NCBI GenBank assembly: GCA_963169105.1
Contig: OY720641.1
Coordinates: 4,975,258 to 5,039,257 of the forward strand
DNA from: Ceriagrion tenellum
Taxonomy: Eukaryota; Arthropoda; Insecta; Odonata; Coenagrionidae
Direction: 5' to 3'
Length of the DNA stretch: 64,000 nucleotides
In this document: positions 32,245 to 44,200 of the stretch, one piece after another
Position numbering within the stretch: position 1 is the first letter of the stretch
Layout of the letters: each line of letters begins with the position of its first letter
Program-made: the position numbers and the translations under genes
Notes under the pieces: generated by a model
What the model was told of the DNA's origin: nothing
What the model saw: the letters and a program-made list of their open reading frames with translations, nothing else
Databases searched by the model: none

Positions 32245-32549
32245 GCTGTAATTTGACGTTCGGTAAACTTCGTTCAAAGTATATCCTAAACCAGTAGAAA
32301 ACCAAAGAGATTTTTCACTCAGCAATTGGCCGGGAATTCATAAATAGAACGTTCGTTAACTCTTCAAATTTTACAGACTTGTGCACAGATTCGACAAAAA
32401 GTAGGTGCATACTTCGTATACTATTTATTATTCATAACATAGGAGAAAGTTGAGCCATTATTATACTTACGTACAATAAATCAAGTGCTCACTATGTTCT
32501 CGTGAGGAAATATTTCATAAATTAATGTAAATGAGGCAAAAGAGGTGCT

Positions 32550-33840
32550 TTGTAGGGATAGGGCAGTATGGAGAAAAGTATTATATCCAAAAATCAGGTG
32601 AATCGAATAAGCAAATCGACGCGATATTCCTTGATTTTAAGAAGGCATTCGACAAGGTTCCTCACAAAAAACTCATTTATAAATTGAATTCATTCGGAGT
32701 TAATAGAAAAATAATGAACTGGATAAGGGACTTTCTCAGTGATCGAAAACAAAAAGCAGTTATTGATGGTTTTATCTCTGATATGGTCGAAGTCACATCC
32801 AGCGTTCCTCAAGGAAGCGTGATTGGCCCTCTTTTATTCACTATTTATATTAATGACCTTCCTCTCTTAATGATTCTCTTAATTTATGAACTCATAATAA
32901 TGAACTCTTAATGATTAATGACGAGAATAATTCCCGAATTAGCAGTAAATTAAGATTATTTGCAGACGATACAGTAATCTACCGTGAAATAAGCGAAGAC
33001 GCGGACTTTGAAGTTCTATCATAGAACCTTAACAACGTTCATTCGTGATGCCTGGAGTGGGGGTTGGAATTAAATATCAGTTTATGCTCCACAGTTCACT
33101 TCCTGCGAAAGTCATCACAAAAATGCCATACCTATACTGTGGGTGTAGTAAACATAACACCTTCAAATAAAGTAAAATATCTTGGAATTACCTTGATTTC
33201 TGATATATCATGGGGATCACACAAAAAACATGCGGTAAAGCATTAAAGAAACTAGGTTTTGCTAACCGTATAATCGGAGGGTCCTCGGATGAAAAAGTAA
33301 AAGAGAGATGCTACTTCGCTCTGGTTAGGCCACACCTCGAAGACGCCGCGAGCATTTGGGACCCTGGTCATAAGGATTTAACAAAAAATAATTAACAAAA
33401 TACAAAGAAAAGCAACACTCTTTGTTAAAAACTGCTAACAACGAACATATAGTGTCACACAACTGTTAGAGGAATTGAGGTGGGAGCCCCTAGAGACTCG
33501 GAGGCTACACGCTAGGCTTAGGCTGCTTGATAAATTCAGAACTGATATTTTTCAGAGCGACACAGAGAATATTATCATAACGCCTCACTATATTTCTAGG
33601 TCTGACAGAAACGATATAATAAGAGAGATACTCTGCCGAACAGACAGGTACAAAAACTCGTTCTTTCCGCGCACACTAAGCGACCACAATGAAAACTGAG
33701 CTCCTCCAAATACACTCCCATAGGACATGCCACCATTTCACCTCCAAAACTTTTACATCTTTATACATCTGGTGACCTACCACCCCCTGCCACACGCTCA
33801 AGCGGCGGCTCGTGGGGTATTATGTAGGTGTAGATTAAAA
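32550..33840 (+). mobile_element. CR1-like LINE: RT palm to 3' terminus, broken frame
   Basis: The blocks in order are AIFLDFKKAFDKVPHKKLIY, KIMNWIRDFLSDRKQKAVID, VTSSVPQGSVIGPLLFTIYI, a region of frameshifts, LFADDTVIY (catalytic FADD intact, 32959-32970), NKVKYLGITL, CYFALVRPHLEDAASIWDPG, VTQLLEELRWEPLETRRLHA and YKNSFFPRTLSDHNEN. The stop is at 33697-33699. The 3' UTR ends in a CCCCCTGCCACACG...GCGGCTCG...TATTATGTAGGTGTAG terminus. This is the longest copy of the family that also left tails at 19918, 21741, 30045 and 48885. Several stops and frameshifts make it inactive, and the endonuclease domain is absent. Confidence 0.85.
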
Positions 33841-35649
33841 TAAAGCCAGCTTAAAAGGCTTATTTTGAGAGTTATCTATTGTTATTAATTTTGCTTATCC
33901 CGAATGGCAGCGGGGTGGTGGATATGGATGAATTCAATGGATGTATTAAAAGTTGAAAAGAAGGATTAGGATAGGATTTATAGAAGACCTTCGAGGTGAA
34001 CGCGCCTTGAAAAAATGTCTCCCCTCGGAAATCCCATCCTCGAACGATTCTCCTCATCTTGCACCGAAATCCGAAACGCTAAACGATGCTGACTGCGAAA
34101 GGGGAGGCCAATCGACTATCGAGAAGATTTACGCAAACGTGACGGAGAAATTCCTGCTTTGCGCTTTAAATAACGAGCCCTAAAATTGTATTTGATGCAT
34201 AGGTAACCTCTACCATTTGAATCGATTTTAGGTTTAAAATTAGTATTAGGAAACTGAATACCCCGAACAATCCGCGATGTACTTTTAGATAACTTTTAAT
34301 GAAAAACTTGATTTGTGAGAGAAGACAAATGTTATGCCTTCGGAGAGAAATAGCCACACGTTAAAGTATATTTTTCAATACTTTATACAAAAATTTAGGG
34401 CTTAAAACATGAATTAATATGTGGATTGCTGACTCGTCGCCAAAAACTGTTGCCAAGAATTCTGTAAACAAACAACTTTTTCGATTGAGTCGCCGTCTAG
34501 TGATGAAAGACGGCAGTTCAAATATAAATACAGTCAACAGATCGAAAATAATCACGTCTTACCGGTTTTACTTACTGGTAATCATAATGCAGTGAATAAA
34601 AAATGTAGTGCTACACGCGGGACGTAATTACACGCTTTTTTAATATTTTTCGGTCCACAGATATTTTATTCCTCTCCAAATTTAATTAAACAACTGCACA
34701 ATTAACTTCTTAGTACTGTGTGAATATCGTTCTACGGCAATTTGATTATAATACGAGGTGAAAAAAAAGGAATGAATTAGAAGCCGGATACAAGTACTAT
34801 ATGGATTAAAGAAACCAAGGTCCGGTAATATCATCTATGGATAAGAAATTGCGCCAATAACTATCATTTTAGCCTTTGTTGTCAGTCACTTTTTACTCTT
34901 AGGAGTGGAAGAATCAAAAAGCAACAGCAAATAAAGGAGAGATTGTTGAATTTACTCCGAGGCCGCACACGAATAGTAGGTTACACATTAGCATCCGCAT
35001 CAATGTTTCTAGATCATACCTTTTGATTCCTAAGGCTCTCAAAGGTAATAAACCAAATAAAATGTAGCTGTAAATTAACAGTAAAAGATCCACACAGCAG
35101 AGAAAAGGCTCACGCTGGAAGTTTCTTATGCCTCTTACACTCTTCCTGTAGTACATATTTCCTCTCTAGCATTTTCAAAGTAACTGTTAGGTCTCAAAAA
35201 TAGTCAGCTATTATTCACAGCATCAAGTAATTCATATCTCTTCGATCGTTATTGAATATTTACCACATTTTCACGTTAACAATAATTAACAACGGCTATT
35301 TACGATTCAACCAAGAAGACTTTTTCCCAAGTAGCGCCAAGGAATGGGTGAACTAAAAGGGGAAGTTTAGGCAACACGTAGCCTAGGCAACGATTCCCAA
35401 CATTTGAATCCATTATGTATATTCATGATTTTAAAAATCATCTGGAAAGTAGCCTGGCAACCGAAATGACCAACATAATTGCTTTTTCCTGCTCTTTATT
35501 TACTCTCATTAGGACAGCATGACTGAATGAACGATTAAGTGAATGTAATTGATGGGAGAAGTGCTAGTGTAGCATAATCTAGTAAGCATTCCATATGATT
35601 AAGGAAATATTGACAGATGATTTATTTGAGACTAGGTATTACATTTTGC
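33841..35649. other. unassigned interval
   Basis: There is no recognisable coding region. The block 34320-34410 (AAGACAAA...CCTTCGG...CCACACG...ATTT) is repeated in diverged form at 36418-36510. The ORF at 34914-35156 has no defensible domain. Confidence 0.4.
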
Positions 35650-36190
35650 TAAGATTTTAGGGCAAAGAATTGCCAAATGTTTTATTTGGAGTGCAGTGTT
35701 TTATGGAGCCGAAACATGGACTGTCAGGAGGTTTGAGGAGAGATATATTAATAGATATCTTGAACTGTGGCAATGGAGAATAAAGGAAATATTTAAATGG
35801 AGTGCAAAGTAAGCAGTGAGGAATGATGGCAAGGATTCATGAGGAAAGGAATATATTAAGATCAATAAGAAAGAGGAAGGCAAACTGGATGGGACACGTC
35901 CTGAGAAAAGATTGCCCGCTGAAAAGAGTTTTATTTTATCTCCACTACCCCGAATTCAGCGCATTTGGCCAATGTATTTCGGGAAACTAGCATTATTACA
36001 ATAACTATATTAGAAAGAAAGATCGAGGGAAAGAGAGAGGACGAGGAAGACGAAGAAATAAAATGTTGACTGCTATTATGAATGGAAGGAGTTACGAAGA
36101 GCTAAGGGAGGCAGCACCAGATAGACGAGCATGGAGGCAACCTTGGTTGATTGAAACCTGTCTGAGGAGAGATTCACCTTAGGATGAGGA
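35650..36190 (+). mobile_element. degenerate non-LTR retrotransposon C-terminal fragment
   Basis: Across several frames the plus strand gives AKCFIWSAVFYGAETWTVRR, then ILRSIRKRKANWMGHVLRKD, GRGRRRNKMLTAIMNGRSYE and LREAAPDRRAWRQ, with stops between. About 85 bp near 35930-36015 does not fit the family and may be a small insertion. A trailing CTCACCTTAGGATGAGGAG may be 3' UTR. Confidence 0.7.
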
Positions 36191-36688
36191 GACGATCAAA
36201 TTCATCTTGCTTCCACCAATATAATTCACCAGACTCAATGCATGATGCATTATGTGATGTAGTTGTAGACAACTCTCATAGGAATACTTGATTAACGGTC
36301 ACCATCAACACTTTAAAGGTGATGAAATAATGAATGAGGGAACATTCCAATATAAAAAATCAATATCGATACGTTAATAAATTATTATTTTGTGCATTTG
36401 TAATCATCATTTGGTCTCAAAAGACAAACTTTACACCTTCGGTAATGAATATCCACACGCTTATGTGTATATTCAGTGTTATGCAAAAATTTCGAGTTTG
36501 ATTAATCATCATTATCATTATCATTATTTGAAGTAATTAGACAGGTGTCACTTCGTAGAAAAACCACTTGCATCCATATTGAAAAGAATACTTGGAATTT
36601 GCTAAAATCATTTAATTATACGACGCTTTTCACAGCTCCACTGCATCGTCGGGTACTAACGTCAGGCTTGCTTTACAATACAAATTAA
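36191..36688. other. unassigned spacer with (ATTATC)n
   Basis: A short ATCATT/ATTATC repeat lies at about 36506-36528. The diverged partner of the 34320-34410 repeat lies at 36418-36510. Nothing else was recognised. Confidence 0.4.
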
Positions 36689-36735
36689 TGTACCTGACGA
36701 TCCAGCATAGCTGGGAAACGTGTCGTACAAATAAA
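36689..36735 (+). ncRNA. hammerhead ribozyme motif of a Penelope-like end (best copy in the window)
   Basis: Stem I is TGTAC (36689-36693) pairing with GTACA. The core is CTGACGA (36694-36700), then one extra T. Stem II is CCAGC-ATA-GCTGG (36702-36714), fully paired. GAAA-C follows (36715-36719), then stem III AC/GT with a GT loop, and the cleavage triplet GTC (36722-36724). The AAATAAAG tail follows, as at other PLE ends. The very short stem III matches what is known of minimal type I hammerheads in Penelope-like elements. The extra T between the core and stem II is shared with the other copies here. No PLE protein is attached. Confidence 0.65.
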
Positions 36736-37059
36736 GTAAGTGTAAAAAAAAATTATAGTGTACTTTTCTATATAGGTACTAACATCAGGAAAAAGTTGTC
36801 CTTTATTGCCCCTGTACACAAAAAACATCTTTTGCATTGCTTGAGTTTAGCACCGGGTTGGCTTCCTCTAATTTTATGGTGAAGTATAGGAATATAATAT
36901 ACTATTTCCGGCGTAACTCGATTGGAAATCCGATATGTTTTTCATAGTGAAAGGTAGCATGGTCTGATTCAACACTTTATTTACTCTCATCGATCCAGGT
37001 TTCTCCATATAATGGCATTCTCTTGAAGTAAAAAGTAAAAATTACTTGCATATAACGAC

Positions 37060-37360
37060 AGTAAAAGAATGAAGATTGTTAGCTGTCATATGGTGTTGTT
37101 TAGGGTCGATGGAGGACGGGACAGAGAGAATGACCTACGGAAAATTCCGGCAGATATCGAGAGAAAATGAGTAAATCTAACACTCTGATTGAGCACATTC
37201 TGAGACGAAAGGGACTCCTGAAAACCTAAATGGAATGGATAGAGATATTTAGAGAAAAACTGAGAGTGGAGTGCAGGAAGTAAATAATCGAAATTGAAGA
37301 TTAAGATAATGGATTTTGAAGGAGAGAAACGATTACCTCAGAATAAAATGAAGGAAAAAG
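37060..37360 (+). mobile_element. very degenerate non-LTR C-terminal remnant
   Basis: Only NTLIEHILRRKGLLKT (about 37178-37225) and a following acidic/basic stretch recall the WIGHILRxxGLLKT block of APE-type elements. Stops are frequent. Confidence 0.35.
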
Positions 37361-37440
37361 TTGGAGAAATCATTGAATTGATAACTTCTAAACGAAATGG
37401 CATTTGCCGTGACGTAAGATTATTAATGCAATCCCTATTT

Positions 37441-37560
37441 TGCCTGATACATCTAGGTGGCCACATTGCGTGGTTGCAAGACTACTGACTTTCAATCCCG
37501 TGGGTCCGTGTTTAAACCTTTTGAGTAGGCCCAGTGTAAGTTCCCTAAAGTGGAAGCTGG
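37441..37560 (+). other. tRNA-like, possibly SINE-related sequence
   Basis: An A-box-like TTGCGTGGTTGCAAGACTAC and a B-box-like GTGTTTAAACC are spaced as in a tRNA-derived SINE head. The body does not match the SINE of copies 1 and 2. Confidence 0.3.
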
Positions 37561-37579
37561 ATAACACTCAAGGTACCCA

Positions 37580-37640
37580 TGACGAGATATCACGTCATCA
37601 GCTCCGGCGTAAAAGACAACCATGACGTGATATCACGTCA
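37580..37640. repeat. pair of 18-bp TGACGTGATATCACGTCA palindromes
   Basis: A perfect 18-bp palindrome (37623-37640) and a one-mismatch copy (37580-37597) lie 43 bp apart start to start. Each carries TGACGT/ACGTCA half-sites. Whether this is a regulatory site or an element end cannot be told from sequence. Confidence 0.55.
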
Positions 37641-37789
37641 CGACGCACTCAAAGGGTTAATCTGTGCAGTGGCACCCGTCCTCCTAATTGGCTTCCTCAA
37701 CAGCGTAAATATTTCGAACCATTGCGGTTGATGGAGAGGGCTTTACGTCATCAATCTACACCCTGAAACCGAAATATCGACCATAGTGG

Positions 37790-38142
37790 TTATCCCTGTT
37801 CTTTCCTTACTTCCGTTGGAAGAGCATGGCAGAATGGACTTCAGCTTCGGATGTAGATCGAATACAGAGGAGGGCAACTAGATTTGTTGAAAATTGTTAT
37901 GATAAACATAGTAGTGTTACAAAATTGTTATGGGAATTAGGGTGGAAACCTCTATCCGATCAAAGGGGAAATATAGGTTAAATCTTTTACGAAAGTTTGA
38001 TGTAGACTATTTTTTGCTGGACGTTCAACATATTTTGCTGGAGACAAACGATTATGGTAGGAACGATCACAGGCATAAGATTAAGGAGATAACTGCAGAA
38101 CCGATACATTTAGGATGTCATTTTTTCCACGTACAGTCTTCT
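37790..38142 (+). mobile_element. diverged CR1-like C-terminal fragment
   Basis: In mixed frames it gives RIQRRATRFVENCYD, SSVTKLLWELGWKPL, then NLLRKFDVDYFLLD and HRHKIKEITAEPIHLGCHFF, paralleling VTQLLEELRWEPLE and the tail of the CR1-like copies. It is a different subfamily, 5' truncated, and abuts the 3' end of the RTE-like element. Confidence 0.6.
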
Positions 38143-38143
38143 T

Positions 38144-40501
38144 CTTCTCCTCAACCCTAAGGTTGGTTGGCATTCAAGTTCCTTCTTTCCAAAGCCAGTC
38201 TCTTTATATCACTGTATCTTCTCCCCGCCATGGTGTCCCTTCCAGGTATTCTTTTCTTGGTATACCTCTTCCAGTACGGCCCTCTACCACTCCTTCCATT
38301 AAAGTAGTCATCCACTCTGAGTGACGTAGAAGGTGTCCAATCATTGCGTTTCTTTTTTTACAAATAGAATTAACAAACGTTTGTCCTTCCCTAATCCTTT
38401 GTAATACTTGCAGGTTAGTAACTCTCTCTGTCCAAGATATTTTCAAAAGTCTTCTCCAGCACTACATTACAAATGACTCCAGCTTTTTCCTCTCCTCTTT
38501 CCTCAGAGTCCAAGTTTCTGAGCCATAGGTGCACACACTCCAGGCATACGTTTTTACATATTCTTTCCGGGTCGGTAGAGAAATATTTTTTGATGTCAAA
38601 AGAGTTTTCTTTTTGATAAATGCTTGTTTTGCTTGTGCTACCCTACTTATCACATCCGCTGTGCATCTACCATCAGATATGATACAGCTACCCAGATATT
38701 TAAAAGTAGTAACTTGCACTAGTTTTTCTCCATCTAGATATACCTCAACTTCCTCTGGTCCATCTCTAGTGCATTTCATTATTTTAGTTTTCTTTTTGTT
38801 TATTTTCATGTCCCAATTGTTTTTAAAGATTTGGTTAATTTCGTGTAATGCATACTGTAGCTCATTGTCACTATTCGCTAAAAGTGCTATGTTGTCCGCA
38901 AATCTAATGGTTGTGTAGAGGTTACCATTCACTTTTAATTCCACTCTTATTTGTTTCTGTAAATTCCTTCATTACCTGTTCCATGTATAAATTGAACAGT
39001 ATTGGGGACAGACTGCATCCCTGCCTAACACCTCGAGAGATCTTTGCTTTTGTTCCGTCTGCACTAAGGGTTGCTTCTTGGTCTTGGATAAGTTTGAGAA
39101 TTATCCTCCTATCCCTATTGTCTATTTTAGCGTCTTTAAGGACTTTAAACAAGGTATTACAACTGATGCAGTCGAATGCTTTTTCAATGTCAATAACGGC
39201 TATGACTACCTTTTTATTAAGTCTTATCATTTTTTCCGTAATTAGTCTTAACGCTAAAATAGCCTCTCGTGTGCCCCGGTTTCTTCGGAAACCGAATTGA
39301 TCATCTTGTAGATTTTCTTCAATTTTATTTTCGATCCGGTGATATATTATTCTAGTTAGTATCTTTGAGGCATGAGACACGAGGCTTAAGATCCTTTAAT
39401 CCTTACATTTTTGTGCTGAGCTCTTCTTAGGGATGTTTATCATGCATATTTTCTTAAAGTCATCTGGCACAATTCCTTTATTGTACATTTCCTTGATCAT
39501 TTCAAAGAGGCAATCTTTTGCCTTGCTACCAATAGATTTTAAGATTTCTCCCGGAGTTTCATCTATACCCTGAGATTTATGTTCTTTCAGCGCTTTTAGT
39601 GCCCTGTCAAATTCTTCTCTTAGTATTGGTGGTCCAATCTCATCCTCTTCTATGCTTTCTTCGTTTTCTATGATGTTTTTATCCAAATCTTCTCCTCTAT
39701 ATAGCTCTTCGATGTATTCCTGCCAGAGGTTGATCATCCCTATTTCATCTGTTATCACTTTTCCCTCTTGATCTCTCATTCCTGATAGGGTCTTAGTTTT
39801 TCTGTTGAACTCTGATCTTATATCTGCTTATGCTTTTTCTAAATTTCCCTTAGTCATATTTTCATTTATTTCTTTACATTTGTTTTCCAGCCAACTCTCT
39901 CTTGCCTTTTTGCCATCTCTGTTCATTTTATTTCTGTATTTCGGTTTGGTCTCCTAGGATTTTACACCTCCTCCTTCCTTCCATCATTGAGAGAATATCA
40001 TTTGTTATCCAAGGTTTGTATGGAATCTTTTCTCTTTTTCCGATGCAGTTTTTTTGAGGCTTTTAGAACTTCCTCCTTAAATAACCTCCATTTTTCTGAT
40101 TCTCTATTTGCATTTTTGCATTTCTCCTCTACTGCATTTGTCAATTCGCTAAATAGCTCTTGGGTCTGATTTTCTCTCCGTTTTTTTGTGATTTTCCATC
40201 TATTATTCCTTGGAATCACTTTTTCTCTCTTAAGAATAAGTTTACTTATCATTAGAACAGGGTTGTGGTCAGAGTCTATATCAGCACCCGGGCAACTTTT
40301 AGCTGTTTTTACCTGGTTCTTAAAACTGTTCCTTACTAAAATATAATCTATTTGATATCGTTCTTTATCTCCAGGCATTGACCAAGTATATCTTCTTATT
40401 TTGAGCCGCTGAAAAAGTGTGTTGGTGATGACAAGATTGTGCGCTTGGCAGAACTCAAGAAGTCTGGATCCTCTCTTATTCTTCTTTCCAAGCCCATACT
40501 T
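38144..40501 (-). mobile_element. RTE-like non-LTR retrotransposon, C-terminal part (split element)
   Basis: On the minus strand it runs from the middle of the APE endonuclease (YGLGKKNKRGSRLLEFC, IRRYTWSMPGD, YQIDYILVRN, DIDSDHNPVL), through a linker, to the RT (DDFKKICMINIPKKSSAQKC, FGFRRNRGTREAILALRLIT, VAVIDIEKAFD-type block, ISRGVRQGCSLSPILFNLYM), FADN, KYLGSCIISDGR and the C-terminal IGHLLRHSEWMTTLMEG. Two defects stand out. The catalytic FADD box reads FADN (about 38891-38902), removing a metal-binding Asp. There are also frame breaks near 38455, 38925, 39390 and 39790-39960. The endonuclease N-terminus continues at 47280, because later insertions split the element. Confidence 0.85.
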
Positions 40502-40845
40502 ATAATAATAATAATAACTAATAGTCCTAGTCATAGGTGTGCTCGGTGGAATCAAGGGCTCGCTGATACAGAGCGTCAAGTGTATTCCTGGTTGCGTGGC
40601 ACAGGCGGAATCACTTGCAGCCCGCATGCAGAAGGCCGTCCTCTTGGGGTCGCTCCGTCTGCTTCGTGAGCACGACCCGAACGCAGCGTAGCCACTGATC
40701 CGATGGGTTAATCGGAAGCGGCTACGAACTCTGCACCGCCCCTCTCGAGTTCTCGGCCATTATGACGGCAACGAAACCCGATGTTAGCCGGGGACTCGGA
40801 GGAGAAAGTTACAGAAGTAACAAAATAATAATAATAATATGGCCA
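40502..40845 (+). mobile_element. R4/Dong-like LINE copy 1: C-terminus, 3' UTR and AAT-repeat tail
   Basis: After an (ATA)n stretch at 40502-40518 the frame encodes VLVIGVLGGIKGSLIQSVKC, IPGC, then ARMQKAVLLGSLRLLREHDP and a stop. This is the final segment of R4-type proteins after the restriction-like endonuclease domain. About 150 bp of GC-rich 3' UTR lead to an AATAATAATAATAAT tail (about 40827-40842). R4/Dong elements are known to insert at TAA repeats, and both borders here are such repeats. Confidence 0.7.
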
Positions 40846-40849
40846 GGAT

Positions 40850-41228
40850 GCACTCTTAGTGGGGTGAGATGCATCCGGAACACGACCACCTGTCGCAGCA
40901 GAACTTGCGCGACCAGGCCAACCATCTGCGAAAAAAGGAAAATACCCACCAACCGCAGGTTCAGAGTAACGCACCACCAGCCGAACCACCCTCTCCGTCA
41001 CAAGCAGCACCTCCACCTGCTGACGTGAGTACCGCACGTTTGTCGGTATCTCCTACTAAGAGGGAGGATGTAGGTCAGACTGACTCTGAACTATTAAGAT
41101 CGCGGTTAAGAAGCACAATTAGCTATGACGAAGGACACACTAGGCAGAGAAGCATCCATCGAAAGATCTCTCTGCGGGGTAACCACCTGCCCCAAATGAA
41201 TGGACTCATCGACGAGATCCTGACAGAG
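40850..41228 (+). mobile_element. R4/Dong-like LINE copy 2: N-terminal ORF segment before the P insertion
   Basis: An open frame from 40869 has a Gln/Pro-rich, probably disordered stretch (QSNAPPAEPPSPSQAA), then RSIHRKISLRGNHLPQMNG and LIDEILTE. It is cut by the P-element insertion inside the codons for ILTE and resumes in phase at 45266 with TSDLW. It begins right after the AAT repeat of copy 1, giving a head-to-tail order. Confidence 0.7.
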
Positions 41229-44200
41229 CAGTGCCACCTAGGAATAAGGCCTCTTCACTGTCTCTGGAATCGCTTGTGACGTAAGCACTAGGAGTCATAA
41301 CAAAGCGAGTCAAGTACATTGTCGTTTGTTGATACTTCTGTGTAGTCGTTAGAAGATTGTGATCTGAAATACGCGGAATAAATACGAATCGTTGTTGTTA
41401 ATACTACTTTAACATTTAAATATGCCACGAAGATGCTGTATGCCTGCTTGTAGAGGCAATTATACTTCTCAAGAAAGAATCAGCACATTCCATTTCCCTC
41501 GTGATGAGAACGCAAGAAGGGAATGGATAAGAGCTGTTCATCGAGATAAATTTTCGCCTACAGAACACTCTGTGGTAAGTAATTTTATTTAATATTTCTT
41601 ATTATTTACTCCAGAAAATAAACCTATTAATTATTTTTATTTGGTTTGTGTGGTAATTATAGTTCATAAACGTATCCTGTAACGATACGAAGACAAACCG
41701 TTTTGTTATACTAAACAAATCCATTATTTTCAATAGGTTTGTGAGCTGCATTTTCATGCCCATGACATAGAAAGAACAACATCAGCGTATGATAGTAAGA
41801 CTGGAAAATTAATTACAGCACCTCTTGACCGTCCACGCCTAAGGAAAGGTTGGTTGGTTAATTACTGACTTTGAGTGGCTTGATAAAATTATTGAACAAA
41901 TAAATATACAAATAATATGTTCAATAATTTACTATTCCATGCTTATTGTAAATCATCAACAATGTTTTGAAACAAGCTCTTTCAATGGTCTATACATAGA
42001 GAACGGTCGTATCATAATAAAGAACAGCACTTCTTGATATGTTGGATATTTACATGAAAGAGGTACATGGTCCTCAGACAACTTCTAAACAATACAAAGA
42101 AGTTTAGTCCTGTCACCAGACAAAATCATAGCGATATCGCCAGTTCAAAAATTTATATTAATTTCTAAATTATGCACATTAGCAAATCTTTTAGCCTTAT
42201 GACTTATATTGTAAGGTATTGGGAATTAATTTTTATTATAGGTGCAGTACCATCACTATTGCCTGGATGTCCTGGATATTTATCTAGACCGTCAACATCA
42301 AGAGAACATCCTGAGGATCGGAGGCAACGTTTGGAAAATGCTTATGTCAGTTCTGCCCTGAAAGAAAGTTTGAGCAGTCATGAAGAACATATGAAGTCAA
42401 TATCATTCTCTTCACTGAAGGAATTGTGTGATAAAATCAAAAGTTGTGATTTGAAAGAGTGGACCTTTGTGAGAAAGGAAAATAATGTTTATTTCCTTTT
42501 AATTAGTGAAGTGCCATTTCTGAAAGTTCTGTGTTATGTAACAATTGGTGCGAATTTAAGTCTCGGCGTCCATGTTAATGATCTACAGATTGGCCAAATA
42601 GGGAACTTGAAGTTTCCAGTAATGGTAAGTAATGTAACATAGTTAACTAATGTGCTTAATGCTGTCAATTTGAAATTTAGCAAAAGAGAAGATGAGAGTC
42701 CCGATGAGAGTATTGATTTGTCACTTACTGCTCTGAACAATTTAGTTGAAAAGTGTCCAGATAAAAATGATGTGATTAAATTTACGATTGAACAGGTTTC
42801 ATTGCTAAAATTTAAGAAGAATAGGGCTAGATATTCATGGGATAATTTAGTTGTATGGTCATTAGTTCATTCCATTTCTCCTCACTGCTATAAGTTTCTA
42901 AGAAGCAGTGGAATTGTAATTATGCCTAGCCCTGCTACTCTGGGTAGAATATGTGGTAGATTTACTACCAATCCTGTTCGTGAACAAATTCCTGCGCATT
43001 TTCTAGGATACATAGCGAAAAAAGTGTCATTTTTAACGGAACAAGACCGAACAGTTCTCCTCTTGATGGACGAAATCCACTTAAAGTCGCAAATGGATTA
43101 CAAAGGGGGAAACATAGTGGGTCAGGCCTATGACAGTACTGAATGTGCATCTGCAGCCTATGTATTCATGGTTCTTAGTTTGGATACACAATACACTGAT
43201 GTAGCTCATATTCTGCCTATTAAAGTCATGCAGGCCCCTGCTCTTTTCAAATTCCTTAAAGAAATTGTATTCAAATTGGAGAGCATAGGGTTTGAAGTTG
43301 TAGGTATTGTATCCGATAATAATTCCATCAATAAGAAAGCTGTATCCTACTTCAGTGATCCACCAGAACTTAAAATTAAGTACCTGCACCCTTCTCCAGG
43401 TGCTGGATGTAGGCCTTTATATTTTCTATTTGACAGTGTGCACCTATTGAAATGTGTACGTAACAACTGGCTTAATCAGAAAGAAGAGGTTATACAATTT
43501 CCAGATTTTAGTAATGAGATAGATGGTGGTTTGGCATGTTTCAAAAGTTTGAAATCTCTGCATTTGCTTGAAAAGGCAAATTTATTGAAATTTGCCAACA
43601 AACTGTGTCTTAAATCACTGTATCCATCAACCATAGAAAGGCAGAATGTAAAACTTGCTCTTCATGTTTTTGACCATACAACTGCTATTGCTCTCAAGGA
43701 ATTTGGTTCTAAACACAATATTGAATACTGGAATGATACTTCAAATTTCATTGAGATAATCTGCAAATGGTGGGATTCAGTTAATGTCAAAACGTTGTTA
43801 AAAGGTCAAAGATTGTTGAATAGGTTTCAAGAGCCAATAACCAGGAACTCTGAACACATACTGGAGTTTCTAAATCAGTTTGCAAACTGGTTAATGAAGG
43901 AAAATTCTGAGGGAGTTATCGGTCTTAGCAAACAGACTAATTTAGCTCTTAGGCATACCACTCTTGCATTGGTGGATCTAGCTGGATACTGGCTCACTGA
44001 GAAAAAGAGGCAGTACTTTCTGACAGGCAAGGTTCAAACAGATTACCTGGAAAGCAGGTTTGGGAAGTATCGTCAGATGAGTGGTGGTAATTACCACGTC
44101 TCAATAAGACAGATTTTTGAGACAGAAAGTAAACTGAGGGTACAGAGCTATGTGTCATTAATATTAAAGTCACAAAAATTTGGTGATGTTATAGTTTCCA

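Noticed and set aside
37580..37640. Repeated palindromes as a CRISPR array
   Set aside because: There are only two copies, no regular spacers, and the setting is a eukaryotic genome.
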